Below, piece after piece: positions 24,476-33,808 of a DNA stretch of 64,000 nt. A model generated the notes under the pieces. That model did not search any database. It was not told the DNA's origin and worked only from the letters and a program-made list of their open reading frames with translations. Position 1 is the stretch's first letter; every line of letters starts with the position of its first letter. Both the position numbers and the translations under genes were made by a program. The DNA comes from Natrinema ejinorense (GTDB taxonomy: Archaea; Halobacteriota; Halobacteria; Halobacteriales; Natrialbaceae), in assembly GCF_002494345.1 (NCBI RefSeq), contig NZ_NXNI01000001.1, positions 682,001 through 746,000 of the forward strand, written 5' to 3'.

Positions 24476-25969
24476 TCACCGACTGCGATCCCGGTCGTCC
24501 GCAGTGAGATCGACGAGCGCGACGCCGTCGGGAAGCCGGTCGCGAACGCCCGCCGGCCAACCCCGATGGGCGAGCGTCACGGCAGTCTCGGGGTTCGTCT
24601 CGACGAGCCGTGCGACACCGTCGGCCGCGGCCTCGAGTGCAGCCCGATCCGTCCGTGCGGGAACTTCGGCGGTGAGCGGATAGCTCTTCGAGAGCGCCCG
24701 CGGGAAGGGGCCAAACGGCGGCTCGACGCGCCAGGCGTCGTCGAACTCGTCGCCCCGCGGGGAGTCCCCTTCAGTGAGCAGCAGGCTATCGGGGACGGAC
24801 AGCCGTGTGAGACGGTCGTGGTGGCGAACGACTTCGGGCCGCCGAGCGCTCTCGTGGGAGGTGTAGAAAAACGACCCCTTCGAGACCGGATCCGAGCGCT
24901 CGAGTTGTGCGGCGTGATCGAGCAGCGTGCGGTAGCCATCGAGCATCGTCGGGTGGGCGCGGGCGCGTTGCTCGACGAGTTCCAGCAGGTTGCCGGCGCG
25001 GATCGCTTGCTTGATCCGGCGGATTTCGGCGAAGGTGACGTGGAGGTTGTGCGCGGCGAGTTCCGATTCGCGCTCGCGGTCGGGAAGCCCGCGGAGCTCG
25101 GCCGGCGAGTGGTCGGTACAGACCGCACAGGAACAGGGGAGGTAGTCGAGGTCCTCGAGGGCTCGCGTCCCACGGACTGTCAGGTAGCGGTCGTCTCGTG
25201 CGTAGAGCGCGTACGCTGCCGAGTCGAACAGGTCACAGCCCATCGCGACGGCGAGGGCGAACATCATGGGGTGACCGGCGCCGAAGAGATGAACGGGCGC
25301 GTCGGCACCGAGTCCCCGTTTGGCGGCAGCGACGACGTCGATCATGTCGTCGTACCGGTAGTCGTTCATCAACGGGACGACCGCGCCGACCGGGAACACG
25401 TCGAGCCCGGTCCCGTCGGCGTGGCGGCCGGCTCGCTCGCGTAGCTCCGGATACGTCGAGCCCTGAACGGGGGCGCTGACGAGCATCTCGCCCGTGTCGG
25501 CGGCGTCGGCGATCTCGAGTCGTTCCTGGGTGGTCTCGAGGTCGGATTCGGCGCGCTCGCGGGAGACGTCCGGTGGGGTCGGAATGTCGACCGGCGTGGC
25601 GATGTCGGAGCCGATCTCGCGCTGAAACGCGAGGATCTCCTCGGTCGTGACGTCGATCTCGCCGTATTCCGACAGCTGGAACGACCCGGAGTCGGTCATG
25701 ATCGCGCCGGGGAAATCCAGGAGTTCGTGGAGTCCCTCCTCGAGGGCGCGCTCACGGAGGTCGTCGTCGCCGTGGATGATGTAGGAGTTCGTAATGAGGA
25801 TCTCCGCGCCGAACTCCGTGGCGAGTCGGCGAGGGCTGAGCGTATCCAGATTCGGGTTGATAACCGGGAGGAGGGCCGGGGTTTCGACGGTGGCGTCGGC
25901 GCGGGGAACGGTGAGCTCCCCGATACGGCCGCCGGCGTCGGTGTCCCGGACTTCGAAGCAATCGCGCAT
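24476..25969 (-). CDS. tgtA: tRNA-guanine(15) transglycosylase (archaeal TGT)
   Basis: This 497-residue enzyme exchanges guanine 15 of archaeal tRNA for preQ0, the first tRNA-bound step of archaeosine synthesis. The barrel contains [17 protein letters not shown] (general-acid Asp near residue 92), [16 protein letters not shown] and [20 protein letters not shown]. The zinc ligands are in [13 protein letters not shown] and LAAHNLH. The C-terminal part after about residue 360 is shortened compared with forms that carry a PUA domain, as is common in haloarchaea. ATG 25969 gives MRDCFEVRD; in-frame residues further upstream do not fit the family. arcS provides the next step. Confidence 0.93.
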   Translation of the reverse strand: MRDCFEVRDTDAGGRIGELTVPRADATVETPALLPVINPNLDTLSPRRLATEFGAEILITNSYIIHGDDDLRERALEEGLHELLDFPGAIMTDSGSFQLSEYGEIDVTTEEILAFQREIGSDIATPVDIPTPPDVSRERAESDLETTQERLEIADAADTGEMLVSAPVQGSTYPELRERAGRHADGTGLDVFPVGAVVPLMNDYRYDDMIDVVAAAKRGLGADAPVHLFGAGHPMMFALAVAMGCDLFDSAAYALYARDDRYLTVRGTRALEDLDYLPCSCAVCTDHSPAELRGLPDRERESELAAHNLHVTFAEIRRIKQAIRAGNLLELVEQRARAHPTMLDGYRTLLDHAAQLERSDPVSKGSFFYTSHESARRPEVVRHHDRLTRLSVPDSLLLTEGDSPRGDEFDDAWRVEPPFGPFPRALSKSYPLTAEVPARTDRAALEAAADGVARLVETNPETAVTLAHRGWPAGVRDRLPDGVALVDLTADDRDRSR

Positions 25970-26188
25970 CGACCGTCCGTTGGGTCCTCGGACGTAAGTC
26001 AATGAAGGTTTCCGGCCGATCAGCCATCGAGATCGCCGAATCCGTCGTCCGCGGTACGCGACCGCGTATCGATCCAGGGTGAGCGTGGTCGACCCGCGTC
26101 GGTCGTCCCCGTCGGGATCGCTCACCGCCATTTGCTATCGTGTAGACTGTCCAACAGCACTTTACTCCGCGACGGTGACGGCCCGAAT

Positions 26189-27379
26189 ATGATCGCTGCT
26201 GGGATCCTCATCCTCGTCCTCGCGGTCGGTCCATACCTCGGCGGGCGGGCCTACGCCCGGCGCGTCGAGTCGATGAACGAGCCGGTCGAAGACCGGCTGC
26301 ATCGACTCGATCGGGTTCAGCGGGCGGGGGGATTCGGGCTGCCGATCGTCGCCGTCATCGCGCTCTACGCGCTCGGTGTGGTCGATCGGGTGACAGCTCC
26401 CGTCGGGACGGCTGGCCCCGACCTGTTCGGTTTCGCCGTTCTCGAGTTCGCGGTGATCATGCTGGTGGTTTTCGGGATCGTCGCGCTCCCGATCGTCTCG
26501 ATGGCCCTGGGAACGTATCCGGTGGTTCGCTCGCTGCGGGGGACCTCGGCATCGACGTGGCGAGTCATCAAAGGCGTCGTCGCCGTAATGGCGATATCGC
26601 TCGTCTCGGTGGCAATCGCGGTACTCGGGTTCTTCGCGATCACGTCCGTCGTCGGCTCCTCGACTCCCGTTCTCGTCGCCGGGCTCGGCGTGATCGTCTT
26701 CGCCACGTTCGGGCTCTCGCCGTACCTGATCGTACTCTTTCAGGACCGCGTCCCGCTGTCGGGGGAGCACCGTGAGCGCGTCGAACGGGTCTGTACGGAG
26801 TTGGGCTATCGCCCCCGCGGACTCTACGTACTCGAGGGCGAGTCCACCAGAACCGCAAACGCCATCGTCGCGGGGACGCTTCCCGGGTTTCGGTACGTCT
26901 TCCTGACCGACTACTTGCTCGACGAATGCGACGACGACGAACTCCGTGCGGTCGTCGCTCACGAGTTCGGCCACGTCGCCGGCCGTCACCTCTGGCAGCG
27001 GGGCCTCCTGACCGTGGCCGTCTTCGGTGGCTGGGTATTCGGCGCCGAGTACGTCGGGTTCGGCCCGCTCGTGGAGCGGTTGGATTTTCTCGGAATCTTC
27101 CTCCCGCTTATGGGACTTTACGTGCTGTACCACGTCGGCTTGCTGGGCGGGCTCGCACGCTGGCAGGAGTTCCGTGCGGACGCGTACGCGGCACGGGAAG
27201 CCGGCCGCGAGGCGATGATCGGGGCCCTGGAAACGCTCGCCGACGCCAACGACGTGCGCCGCGAGGCGGGCCTGCTCTACAGTCTGGCGACACATCACCC
27301 GCCGATCACGGATCGCATCGAGGCAGTTCGAGCGGGGCGTGGCGAGGACGACTGGTCGCGGGCGACGACGCGCGAGTGA
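26189..27379 (+). CDS. M48 family membrane metalloprotease (HtpX/Ste24-like)
   Basis: This 396-residue integral membrane protein has several hydrophobic helices (about 1-20, 50-70, 80-110, 125-160 and 165-190). The zinc motif is HEFGH in LRAVVAHEFGHVAGRH (about residue 255). Further helices follow, then the third-ligand region RWQEFRADAYAAREAG with Glu and Asp near 330. M48 proteases of the HtpX type degrade misfolded membrane proteins under stress; others process prenylated proteins. ATG 26189 starts with a membrane helix. A TATA-like CTTTACT lies about 28 bases upstream, so the mRNA is probably leaderless. Confidence 0.9.
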   Translation: MIAAGILILVLAVGPYLGGRAYARRVESMNEPVEDRLHRLDRVQRAGGFGLPIVAVIALYALGVVDRVTAPVGTAGPDLFGFAVLEFAVIMLVVFGIVALPIVSMALGTYPVVRSLRGTSASTWRVIKGVVAVMAISLVSVAIAVLGFFAITSVVGSSTPVLVAGLGVIVFATFGLSPYLIVLFQDRVPLSGEHRERVERVCTELGYRPRGLYVLEGESTRTANAIVAGTLPGFRYVFLTDYLLDECDDDELRAVVAHEFGHVAGRHLWQRGLLTVAVFGGWVFGAEYVGFGPLVERLDFLGIFLPLMGLYVLYHVGLLGGLARWQEFRADAYAAREAGREAMIGALETLADANDVRREAGLLYSLATHHPPITDRIEAVRAGRGEDDWSRATTRE

Positions 27380-27436
27380 GCCACTACCCGCCGATAGTAT
27401 GGCAATCCTTACTTTCGAACGGCTCCTACGGCTGGT

Positions 27437-27958
27437 GTGGACAGAATTCTCCTCAGTACGCTCGCCCATCGGTCGCCCGAGGAGGTCTTTCCGTACGTGC
27501 GCTCTTTCACCGACTACCCTCGCTATACGGACCACCTGCGGGAGGTCCGGGTCAACGGCGACGGCGACGTCGGCTCCGTCTACGACCTCGAGTTGGCGTG
27601 GTGGAAACTCAGCTATACGGCTCGCTCGAGGGTGACCGATATTTCGGCCCCGGAATCGCTGTCGTGGCAGTTGGTCAACGATATCGACGCCCACGGCGAG
27701 TGGCGCGTGAAACCGGAGCCGGAGGCCGCGCCGCCGGACGCGGAGACGGCGAGTCGGATCTTCTTCGAGGCTCGCTATGACCCCTACTCGGCCGACAAAA
27801 ACGCGATCTCCCTCCCGCGGTTCGTTTCGCTGGACTGGGTCATCGAGAAGGTCGAGCCCAAGCTACTCGAAGAAGCCCGGACCGTCGTCGAACGACTGGT
27901 CGCGGATATCGAGGGCCGCAAGCGCGAGGTCGAGTTGACGGTTCACGAACTCCCCTGA
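27437..27958 (+). CDS. SRPBCC (START/polyketide cyclase-like) family protein
   Basis: This 173-residue protein has the helix-grip pattern: VDRILLSTLAHRSPEEVFPYVRS at the N-terminus, YPRYTDHLREVRV next, a twisted beta-sheet, and a long C-terminal helix (EKVEPKLLEEARTVVERLVADIEGRKRE). Such domains bind hydrophobic ligands or act in coenzyme Q-related roles; the ligand here is unknown. GTG 27437 is used because the family pattern begins there. It follows the M48 protease by 57 bases on the same strand. Confidence 0.8.
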   Translation: MDRILLSTLAHRSPEEVFPYVRSFTDYPRYTDHLREVRVNGDGDVGSVYDLELAWWKLSYTARSRVTDISAPESLSWQLVNDIDAHGEWRVKPEPEAAPPDAETASRIFFEARYDPYSADKNAISLPRFVSLDWVIEKVEPKLLEEARTVVERLVADIEGRKREVELTVHELP

Positions 27959-28025
27959 ATAGCCGCCCCCGACGACGGCTCAATCAGGCACAATTCACTT
28001 GCTGTTCGGTCGTGACGCCCCCAGT

Positions 28026-28079
28026 ATGACCGATCGAAGAACCGGCTCACGGCTGCGATATCCGCGGGTGAGCCCCTGA
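28026..28079 (+). CDS. Possible 17-residue leader peptide overlapping trkA
   Basis: ATG 28026 opens an 18-codon frame ending at TGA 28077-28079, which overlaps the trkA ATG (28079) as TGATG. The peptide is Arg- and Pro-rich. This overlap allows termination-reinitiation. No clear TATA box was seen, so translation is speculative. Confidence 0.25.
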   Translation: MTDRRTGSRLRYPRVSP

Positions 28080-29416
28080 TGCGTGTGCTCGTCGTCGGTG
28101 CGGGCGACGTCGGCTCGAACATCGCGGCGAGCCTCGACGACGATCACCACGTGGTCGTGATCGATACGGACCCCGATCGGGTTAGTTCGATCACCTACTC
28201 CCACGACGTACTCGCGATGGAGGGTGACGGCACCTCGATCGAGACGCTCAGGGACGCCGGCATCGAGCGCGCGGATATGGTCATCGCGAGCACTGACATC
28301 GACGAGACCAACATCGTCGTCTGCGGTGCGGCGAAGGCGGTCAGCGATCCGTTCACGATCGCTCGGGTCAGGAAGACGACGTTGTTCGGGACCTGGACGC
28401 AGTCCAAGGGGGCGTTCGGCGTCGATTTCATGGTCAGCACTAACCTGCAGACCGCCGAGACGATCGTCCGGATCGCCGGCCTTCCCGGGGCACACGACGT
28501 CGAAACGTTCGCCGACGGGCTGGTTCGGATGGCCGAGTTCGAGATCGGACCCGACAGCCCGATCGCCGGTGAGACGGTCTCCGAAGCCGATCGATTCGAG
28601 TCACTGACCTTCGCCGCCCTGCTGCGTGACGACGACGTCATCGTTCCACAGGGCGACACCGAGATCAGGGACGGCGATGCCGTCGTCGTCATCGGCTCCA
28701 AGGAGAGCGTCCGCGCGTTCGCGGGTTCGCTATCGCCCGAACCGACGGTCGAGGATGCACGCGAGATCGTCGTCGTCGGCGGGACGGATATCGGCTACCA
28801 GGCGGCGCGACTCTTCGAGGCGGAGGGACTCGAGCCGCGACTGGTCGAGCGCGATCCCGGGCGGGCGCGGGAACTGGCCGAGCAGTTGCCGGAGACGCTG
28901 GTCCTGGAAAGCGACGCGACGGATATCGACTTTCTCGTCCGGGAACACGTCGACGACTCCGACATCGTCGTGGCAGCCCTGGAGAGCGACGAGAAGAACC
29001 TGCTCGTCTCCCTGCTGGCAAAGCGGATCGGCGTCAAACGAACCATCGGGATCGTCGAGTCCGGCGAATACGTCGACCTCTTCGAGACGGTCGGGATCGA
29101 CGTGGCCGTCAATCCAAGGCTCGTCACCTCCGAAGAGATCACTCGATTCACCCGCAAGCAGCGGACCGAAAACGTCGCCATGCTTGAGTCCGATCGCGCG
29201 GAGGTCCTCGAGATCGAGGTCGACGCCGAGAGCGTCCTCTTCGAGCGGCGAATTCAGGACGCGATGGCCGGCCTACCCGCCGCCGTGGTCGTCGGCGCGA
29301 TCAGTCGCGACGGCGAGTTGATTACCCCGCGCGGCGAGACGATAGTCGAAGCCGGCGACCACGTGGTCATCTTCGTCGATACCGACGTGCTGGAGACGGT
29401 AATCGAGGCGTTGTGA
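28079..29416 (+). CDS. trkA: TrkA, NAD-binding regulatory subunit of the Trk potassium transporter
   Basis: This 445-residue protein has two TrkA_N (RCK) Rossmann domains, MRVLVVGAGDVGSNIA (1-16) and REIVVVGGTDIGYQAA (about 227-242). Each is followed by a TrkA_C domain (about 140-220 and 365-445, with SVLFERRIQDAM and GDHVVIFVD). This duplicated form binds NAD(H) and nucleotides at the cytoplasmic face and gates a TrkH channel, supporting the molar potassium needed in the salt-in strategy. A trkH gene is in the window at 42826-44373. It is convergent with the next gene, 3 bases between stops. Confidence 0.93.
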   Translation: MRVLVVGAGDVGSNIAASLDDDHHVVVIDTDPDRVSSITYSHDVLAMEGDGTSIETLRDAGIERADMVIASTDIDETNIVVCGAAKAVSDPFTIARVRKTTLFGTWTQSKGAFGVDFMVSTNLQTAETIVRIAGLPGAHDVETFADGLVRMAEFEIGPDSPIAGETVSEADRFESLTFAALLRDDDVIVPQGDTEIRDGDAVVVIGSKESVRAFAGSLSPEPTVEDAREIVVVGGTDIGYQAARLFEAEGLEPRLVERDPGRARELAEQLPETLVLESDATDIDFLVREHVDDSDIVVAALESDEKNLLVSLLAKRIGVKRTIGIVESGEYVDLFETVGIDVAVNPRLVTSEEITRFTRKQRTENVAMLESDRAEVLEIEVDAESVLFERRIQDAMAGLPAAVVVGAISRDGELITPRGETIVEAGDHVVIFVDTDVLETVIEAL

Positions 29417-29419
29417 CCG

Positions 29420-30466
29420 TTATGCGTTCGATATTTGCTCGGCGGTTTCGATCCCGTTCCGGAGCGCTGCGTGGAGTCGCGCCTCGCCGGCAACCCAGTC
29501 GCCGAGACAGTACAGCCCCGCCGCCCGAGCGCGCTGCAGGGGGGCCTCGGGGACGCCGGCCTCGGGTAACGCGTACCGCCACCCCTGGTGGTCGGTCCAG
29601 TCGGGGTCGCGCAGGCGCCGGTCGTCGAGGAGGTCGGCGGTCAGCGCCGCGAGGCGCTCTCCGTTCGCTGCCGGCGGTTCGTCGTACCGATCGACAGACC
29701 ACTCGTGGTTGGCCTGGACGATCAGCAGCGACTCGCCGTCAGGGACGTGGCCGGGTTTGCACTCCTCGCGGCCGATCCAGCCGATTTCGTGGTCTTTGTC
29801 GGTGTTCACGAGCGCGTAGTAGGGTCGATCGAGTTCGAAGGGATAGTGAAAGACCCCGGTCCAGACCGTCCGATAGGGAACCCCCTCGACGGCCTCGGCA
29901 AGGGAATCGCGTTCGTCGGCGTCCCAGTCGGCTGAGCGGAGGAGTTCGGCGGTCTGTGGTGCTGGCGGGTTCAAGAGGAGCGTCTCGAACGGGCCCCAGC
30001 GGGTCCCGTCGGTGTCCTCGAGGTGCCAGACGCCGCCCTCGCCCTCGGCGGTTCGGTGCAGCGTCTCGATCCGGGTCTCCCGGTGGATGGTCGCGTCGGT
30101 TCGATCGAACAGCCGTTTCGCGATCTGTGTCAATCCCTGTCGGTAGGTCCACTTGTGCCCGTGGCGGTCGTCACCCGGCGAAACGTCGCCGTCCCGGTCG
30201 AACGTCCACACCGGGTCGGCGATGTCGACCAGCCCGTCAGCGTCGACGGTTTCGGTCAACAGGTCGACGACCCGTTCGTCGTCGGACGTGACGTAGTTTG
30301 CACCGTAGTCGTAGACGACGTCGTCCCGACGCCTCGTCGCGGCCCGCCCGCAGAGCCCGCGTGATTTCTCGAGGACCGTAATCTCCGTCTCGGTCGCCGT
30401 TCTCTCGAGCCGCTCGGTTGCGGCCGCGGCGGCCGCTCCCGCGCCGACGATTCCGATTCGTTCCAT
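29420..30466 (-). CDS. FAD-dependent amine oxidase-like (renalase-like) protein
   Basis: This 348-residue flavoprotein has an N-terminal dinucleotide fold (MERIGIVGAGAAAAAATERLE), the EKSRGLCGRAATRR segment binding FAD ribose/phosphate, DYGANYVTSD, and a C-terminal GLYCLGDWVAGEARLHAALRNG that closes the FAD site. This is the pattern of the renalase/amine-oxidase group, which oxidises NAD(P)H isomers or amines. The true substrate is unknown. Length is typical of the group. It may be transcribed alone; its stop lies 3 bases from that of trkA. Confidence 0.85.
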   Translation of the reverse strand: MERIGIVGAGAAAAAATERLERTATETEITVLEKSRGLCGRAATRRRDDVVYDYGANYVTSDDERVVDLLTETVDADGLVDIADPVWTFDRDGDVSPGDDRHGHKWTYRQGLTQIAKRLFDRTDATIHRETRIETLHRTAEGEGGVWHLEDTDGTRWGPFETLLLNPPAPQTAELLRSADWDADERDSLAEAVEGVPYRTVWTGVFHYPFELDRPYYALVNTDKDHEIGWIGREECKPGHVPDGESLLIVQANHEWSVDRYDEPPAANGERLAALTADLLDDRRLRDPDWTDHQGWRYALPEAGVPEAPLQRARAAGLYCLGDWVAGEARLHAALRNGIETAEQISNA

Positions 30467-30542
30467 AGTCGAGGTTCGGACTCGAGCCTTGAAATATCGT
30501 GGTTCGAATCAGCCGATTTCCCCGCTCGCTCCGGGTATGACC

Positions 30543-31277
30543 TCAACGCAGAAAGTTCCCGATCCAGCGATACGGGAGGGGGAGCCGGAGGTACCGTTTC
30601 TGTTGGGCTTGCACCCAGCCGATGGTCGTGAGTGAGCCGGCGATCAGCGGCGCGATCGATGCGGTCCCGGCGATGAAGACGTTGCTGCCGACGATCGCGA
30701 CGGTCGTCGCGGCCCCGGCGAGAGCGTAGGTGCGCGTGTATCGAACGTCGGTCCCGCGCCGCCAGGCGATGCCAAAGAGGACTGACCCGACTCCGAACAA
30801 CGCGACGAGAAACGCCGTATGCAGCCAGTAGCCGACGTTGGGTTCGATCACGGTAAAGGCCAGTGTGGCAGCCGTGCTCCCGGGAATCTCCCAGTACAGC
30901 GCGTGCGCCGGGTTGGTTATCGCGAGCGCGATCTCGAGGCCGGCCAGCAGTGCGACGAGCCGATAGACCGTCCGTTGTGCGGGAAGCGCCGGCGTGCTGC
31001 TGGCCGTGCTGGCGAACAACAACCATCCCAGCCCGGCCAAGACGGCACCCAGCGTCGCGATACTGAAGAAGAACCCTTTCACGACCGGGCTCGGATCGAG
31101 GACCTGTGCGGCAAACAAGCCGTTCCAGACCGCGACGCCCATGAGAAACAGAATGTACGAGAGGCCGTTGTCGCGGTCCCGGTAGGCGATCGCGGTCGCC
31201 AGATATGGATAGGTCGTCAGGACGACGAGCACAGCCCCAGTTGCGAGCACCACGGGCGTCAACTGGGTAGTGTTCAT
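30543..31277 (-). CDS. Stand-alone 7TM histidine-kinase-type sensor domain
   Basis: This 244-residue protein consists of about seven hydrophobic helices and little else. The segment ITNPAHALYWEIP and the following FTVIEPNVGYWLHTAF match the N-terminal 7TM sensor of haloarchaeal histidine kinases. A full-length kinase with a similar N-terminus lies at 44458-46308 (INDWTGVLW, EPNVGLFVHLGY). Here no PAS, HisKA or ATPase part follows: the frame stops after ALIGN-like residues PYRWIGNFLR. It may be a truncated kinase or an independent sensor. No partner kinase is adjacent. Confidence 0.75.
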   Translation of the reverse strand: MNTTQLTPVVLATGAVLVVLTTYPYLATAIAYRDRDNGLSYILFLMGVAVWNGLFAAQVLDPSPVVKGFFFSIATLGAVLAGLGWLLFASTASSTPALPAQRTVYRLVALLAGLEIALAITNPAHALYWEIPGSTAATLAFTVIEPNVGYWLHTAFLVALFGVGSVLFGIAWRRGTDVRYTRTYALAGAATTVAIVGSNVFIAGTASIAPLIAGSLTTIGWVQAQQKRYLRLPLPYRWIGNFLR

Positions 31278-31412
31278 ACACCCACTCTCAGTCGAATTGA
31301 CTTGTATATTCTGGCAGATGGCTGGGGAATTCGAGGGCCGGCCCGAAGCCGGCGGCCCACGCGAGTCGATCGATCGAACGGCTTTTGCAACGTCGGCAGG
31401 TAGGAGTGGCCG

Positions 31413-32195
31413 ATGGACGTACTGATCGTCGGTGCGGGCGCGATGGGACGGTGGTTCGGGGCGGCGATCGACGCCCGAATCGCGTTCGCCGACATCGACC
31501 GGGACGCGGCGGCCGCCGCAGCCGAGTCGGTGGGCGGCGACAGCGCCGATCTCGAGGGCGAGACGGCCTACGACGTCGTCTGCCTCGCGGTGCCGATGAC
31601 CCACGTGACCGACGCGATCAGCGAGCAAGCCGGGCGGGCACGACAGGCGATCGTCGACGTCTCGGGCGTGATGGAGCCCGCAATCGCCGCCATGGAGCGA
31701 CACGCGCCGGCCCTCGAACGGGTGAGTCTGCACCCGCTTTTCGCACCCGAACGGGCACCCGGATCGATCGCGGTCGTTCGCGATCAGTCGGGGCCGGTCA
31801 CCGACGAGTTGCTGGCTCGACTCGAGGCTCGAGGGAACGGGTTGCTCGAGACGACGGCCGCGGAGCACGACGAGGCCATGGAGACGGTCCAGGCGGCGAC
31901 CCACGCCGCGGTCCTTTCGTTTGCGCTCGCGGCGGAGTCGGTGCCGGAGGGGTTCGAGACGCCGATATACGAGGGGTTGCGACGGCTCGCCCGGCAAGTG
32001 ACCGGCGGCACGCCGCGGGTGTACGCCGACATTCAGACGACGTTCGACGGTGCCGACGCGGTCGCCGACGCCGCAGCCGAGATCGCGGCCGCCGACGCCG
32101 ACGAACTCGAGGCGCTGTATCGGGAGGCGGCGGCGACCTGGCACGCGGGAAGCGGGGACCGACGCGACGACGAGACCCAGGGTGATTCGGAATGA
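31413..32195 (+). CDS. tyrA: Prephenate dehydrogenase-like protein (TyrA family)
   Basis: This 260-residue protein starts with an NAD(P)-binding fold (MDVLIVGAGAMGRWFG). AYDVVCLAVPMTHVTDAI, VSGVMEPAIAAME and VSLHPLFAPERAPG follow, the pattern of prephenate/arogenate dehydrogenases that make 4-hydroxyphenylpyruvate for tyrosine. The C-terminal helical half is shorter than in many bacterial TyrA proteins, as in haloarchaeal forms. A GGAG Shine-Dalgarno (about 31404) precedes ATG 31413. It overlaps the next gene by ATGA (32192-32195), so the two are coupled. Confidence 0.85.
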   Translation: MDVLIVGAGAMGRWFGAAIDARIAFADIDRDAAAAAAESVGGDSADLEGETAYDVVCLAVPMTHVTDAISEQAGRARQAIVDVSGVMEPAIAAMERHAPALERVSLHPLFAPERAPGSIAVVRDQSGPVTDELLARLEARGNGLLETTAAEHDEAMETVQAATHAAVLSFALAAESVPEGFETPIYEGLRRLARQVTGGTPRVYADIQTTFDGADAVADAAAEIAAADADELEALYREAAATWHAGSGDRRDDETQGDSE

Positions 32196-33757
32196 GCGAT
32201 CAACGCGAATCGATCCGATCGAACGCGAAGTATCTCCGTCACGTCCGACCGATCGATCCCGACGAGATCTGCGAGTACGTCGAGGGGAGCCCCCATCCCG
32301 CCGTCGTCCGCCAACACCTCCGAGAGGACGCCGCGGCCCTCGGGCTGATCGAGCGCGACGACGGCACGTTCGTTCCGGTCGACGACGAGCCGGTTTCGCC
32401 CCGTCGGGGGCCGGTCGAGCGATTCCCCGCCCCCTACGAGCGACGACTCGAGGACGTACTCGCCGACCGGTACGGCCCGAACTGGGAGGCGGGTGCCTCC
32501 GGTGACCTCCTTCGGTCGACGATCCGCCGGTTCAAGGCCGACTATCTCGACGGCCACTCCGTCGAATACGACGCGGACGTCGCGGCCGGCTACGCGATCT
32601 ACCACCTACCGGGCTATTACGCGGCGATCCAGTACGTGCTCGACGACCTGGCGGATCGCGGACTGCTCGGTCGGACCCTCCGCGTGCTCGATATCGGTGC
32701 CGGTGTCGGGGGTCCCGCGCTGGGGCTGTGTGATTACCTCCCCGACGATGCCTTGCTCGAGTACCACGCGATCGAGCCCAGCGCCGCCGGGGACGTACTC
32801 GAGGAACTGCTCGCGGAGACGGGACGGAACGTCCACCCGACGATTCACCGGACGACTGTGGAGGAATTCGACCCCGAATCGGCCGTCAGTGGGACCGACT
32901 CGGCCGACGGGTTCGAGCCGACCGCGCCCGACGACGGGTTCGATCTCGTCCTCGCCTGTAACGTCCTGAGCGAACTCGACGACCCGGTTTCAGTCGGTCG
33001 ATCCGCCCTCGAAGCGCTGGCTCCCGATGGCACCGTCCTCGCAATGGCCCCTGCGGACAAGAACACCAGCGTCGGACTGCGCGAGGTCGAACGCGAACTC
33101 GAGGGGGAACGCCGCTGGGCACGTGCGGCCGTCGACTTCGATGCGGCCGCCGCCGGGGACGCCGAGCGGTACCGACGCGGCGAGGTGACGGTCTACGGGC
33201 CCACCGTTCGGCTCTGGCCCGGCGAAACGCCCGCCGATCGGGGCTGGTCGTTCGACGTGCGGCCCGACCTCGAGGTGCCGACGTTCCAGCGCCGCCTCGA
33301 CGAGGCGACGCCGGACGGCGACGACGACCACGCGCCCGGCGAGTTCGTCAACGTCGACGTCCAGTTTTCCTATTCGCTGCTCCGGCTCGATGGCCGACGG
33401 CGGATCGACATGGCCCTCGGGACGAACGAGTGGGCGAAGATGGCCGAGATGGAGCGCCACGTCACCGAGCGGATCGACCTCGTCGCGGCGAAGCTCAGCC
33501 GATCGCTGAGCGACGGCGACGGGAACGGCGATCGCGGGAGCGGGCGGTCGAACCCCCTGTTCAAGATCAGCGACGGCAGCGAGGACACCGACCACTACGC
33601 CGTCGTCACGAACGAAACCGCGCTCAACCGACCGCTGCTCGAGGCCGACTACGGCGACGTCTGTTCGTTCGAGGGGGCCCTCGCGCTCTGGAACGACGAC
33701 GAGGGCGCCTACAATCTGGTCGTCGACGAGGAGACGATCGTCGACCGGATCGCCTGA
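32192..33757 (+). CDS. Rsm22-like methyltransferase-family protein (small ribosomal subunit)
   Basis: This 521-residue protein has a class I methyltransferase core, RVLDIGAGVGGPALGLCDYL (about 165-185). LEYHAIEPS follows, then a split FDLVLACNVLSELDDPVSVG, as in the Rsm22 family linked to mitochondrial and archaeal small ribosomal subunits. The N-terminal 60 residues resemble a small helical DNA/RNA-binding module, and a beta-rich tail ends in YNLVVDEETIVDRIA. The enzymatic target is not established. It is translationally coupled to tyrA. Confidence 0.8.
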   Translation: MSDQRESIRSNAKYLRHVRPIDPDEICEYVEGSPHPAVVRQHLREDAAALGLIERDDGTFVPVDDEPVSPRRGPVERFPAPYERRLEDVLADRYGPNWEAGASGDLLRSTIRRFKADYLDGHSVEYDADVAAGYAIYHLPGYYAAIQYVLDDLADRGLLGRTLRVLDIGAGVGGPALGLCDYLPDDALLEYHAIEPSAAGDVLEELLAETGRNVHPTIHRTTVEEFDPESAVSGTDSADGFEPTAPDDGFDLVLACNVLSELDDPVSVGRSALEALAPDGTVLAMAPADKNTSVGLREVERELEGERRWARAAVDFDAAAAGDAERYRRGEVTVYGPTVRLWPGETPADRGWSFDVRPDLEVPTFQRRLDEATPDGDDDHAPGEFVNVDVQFSYSLLRLDGRRRIDMALGTNEWAKMAEMERHVTERIDLVAAKLSRSLSDGDGNGDRGSGRSNPLFKISDGSEDTDHYAVVTNETALNRPLLEADYGDVCSFEGALALWNDDEGAYNLVVDEETIVDRIA

Positions 33758-33808
33758 ATAGCGTCCGGAAGCGGTGGGCTTTTCGCGCCGCCGGCCAACC
33801 GACACGAC

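Noticed and set aside
26002-26082. 26-codon frame ([18 protein letters not shown]...) upstream of the M48 protease
   Set aside because: No promoter or ribosome site is evident, it does not adjoin the next start, and it may be chance.
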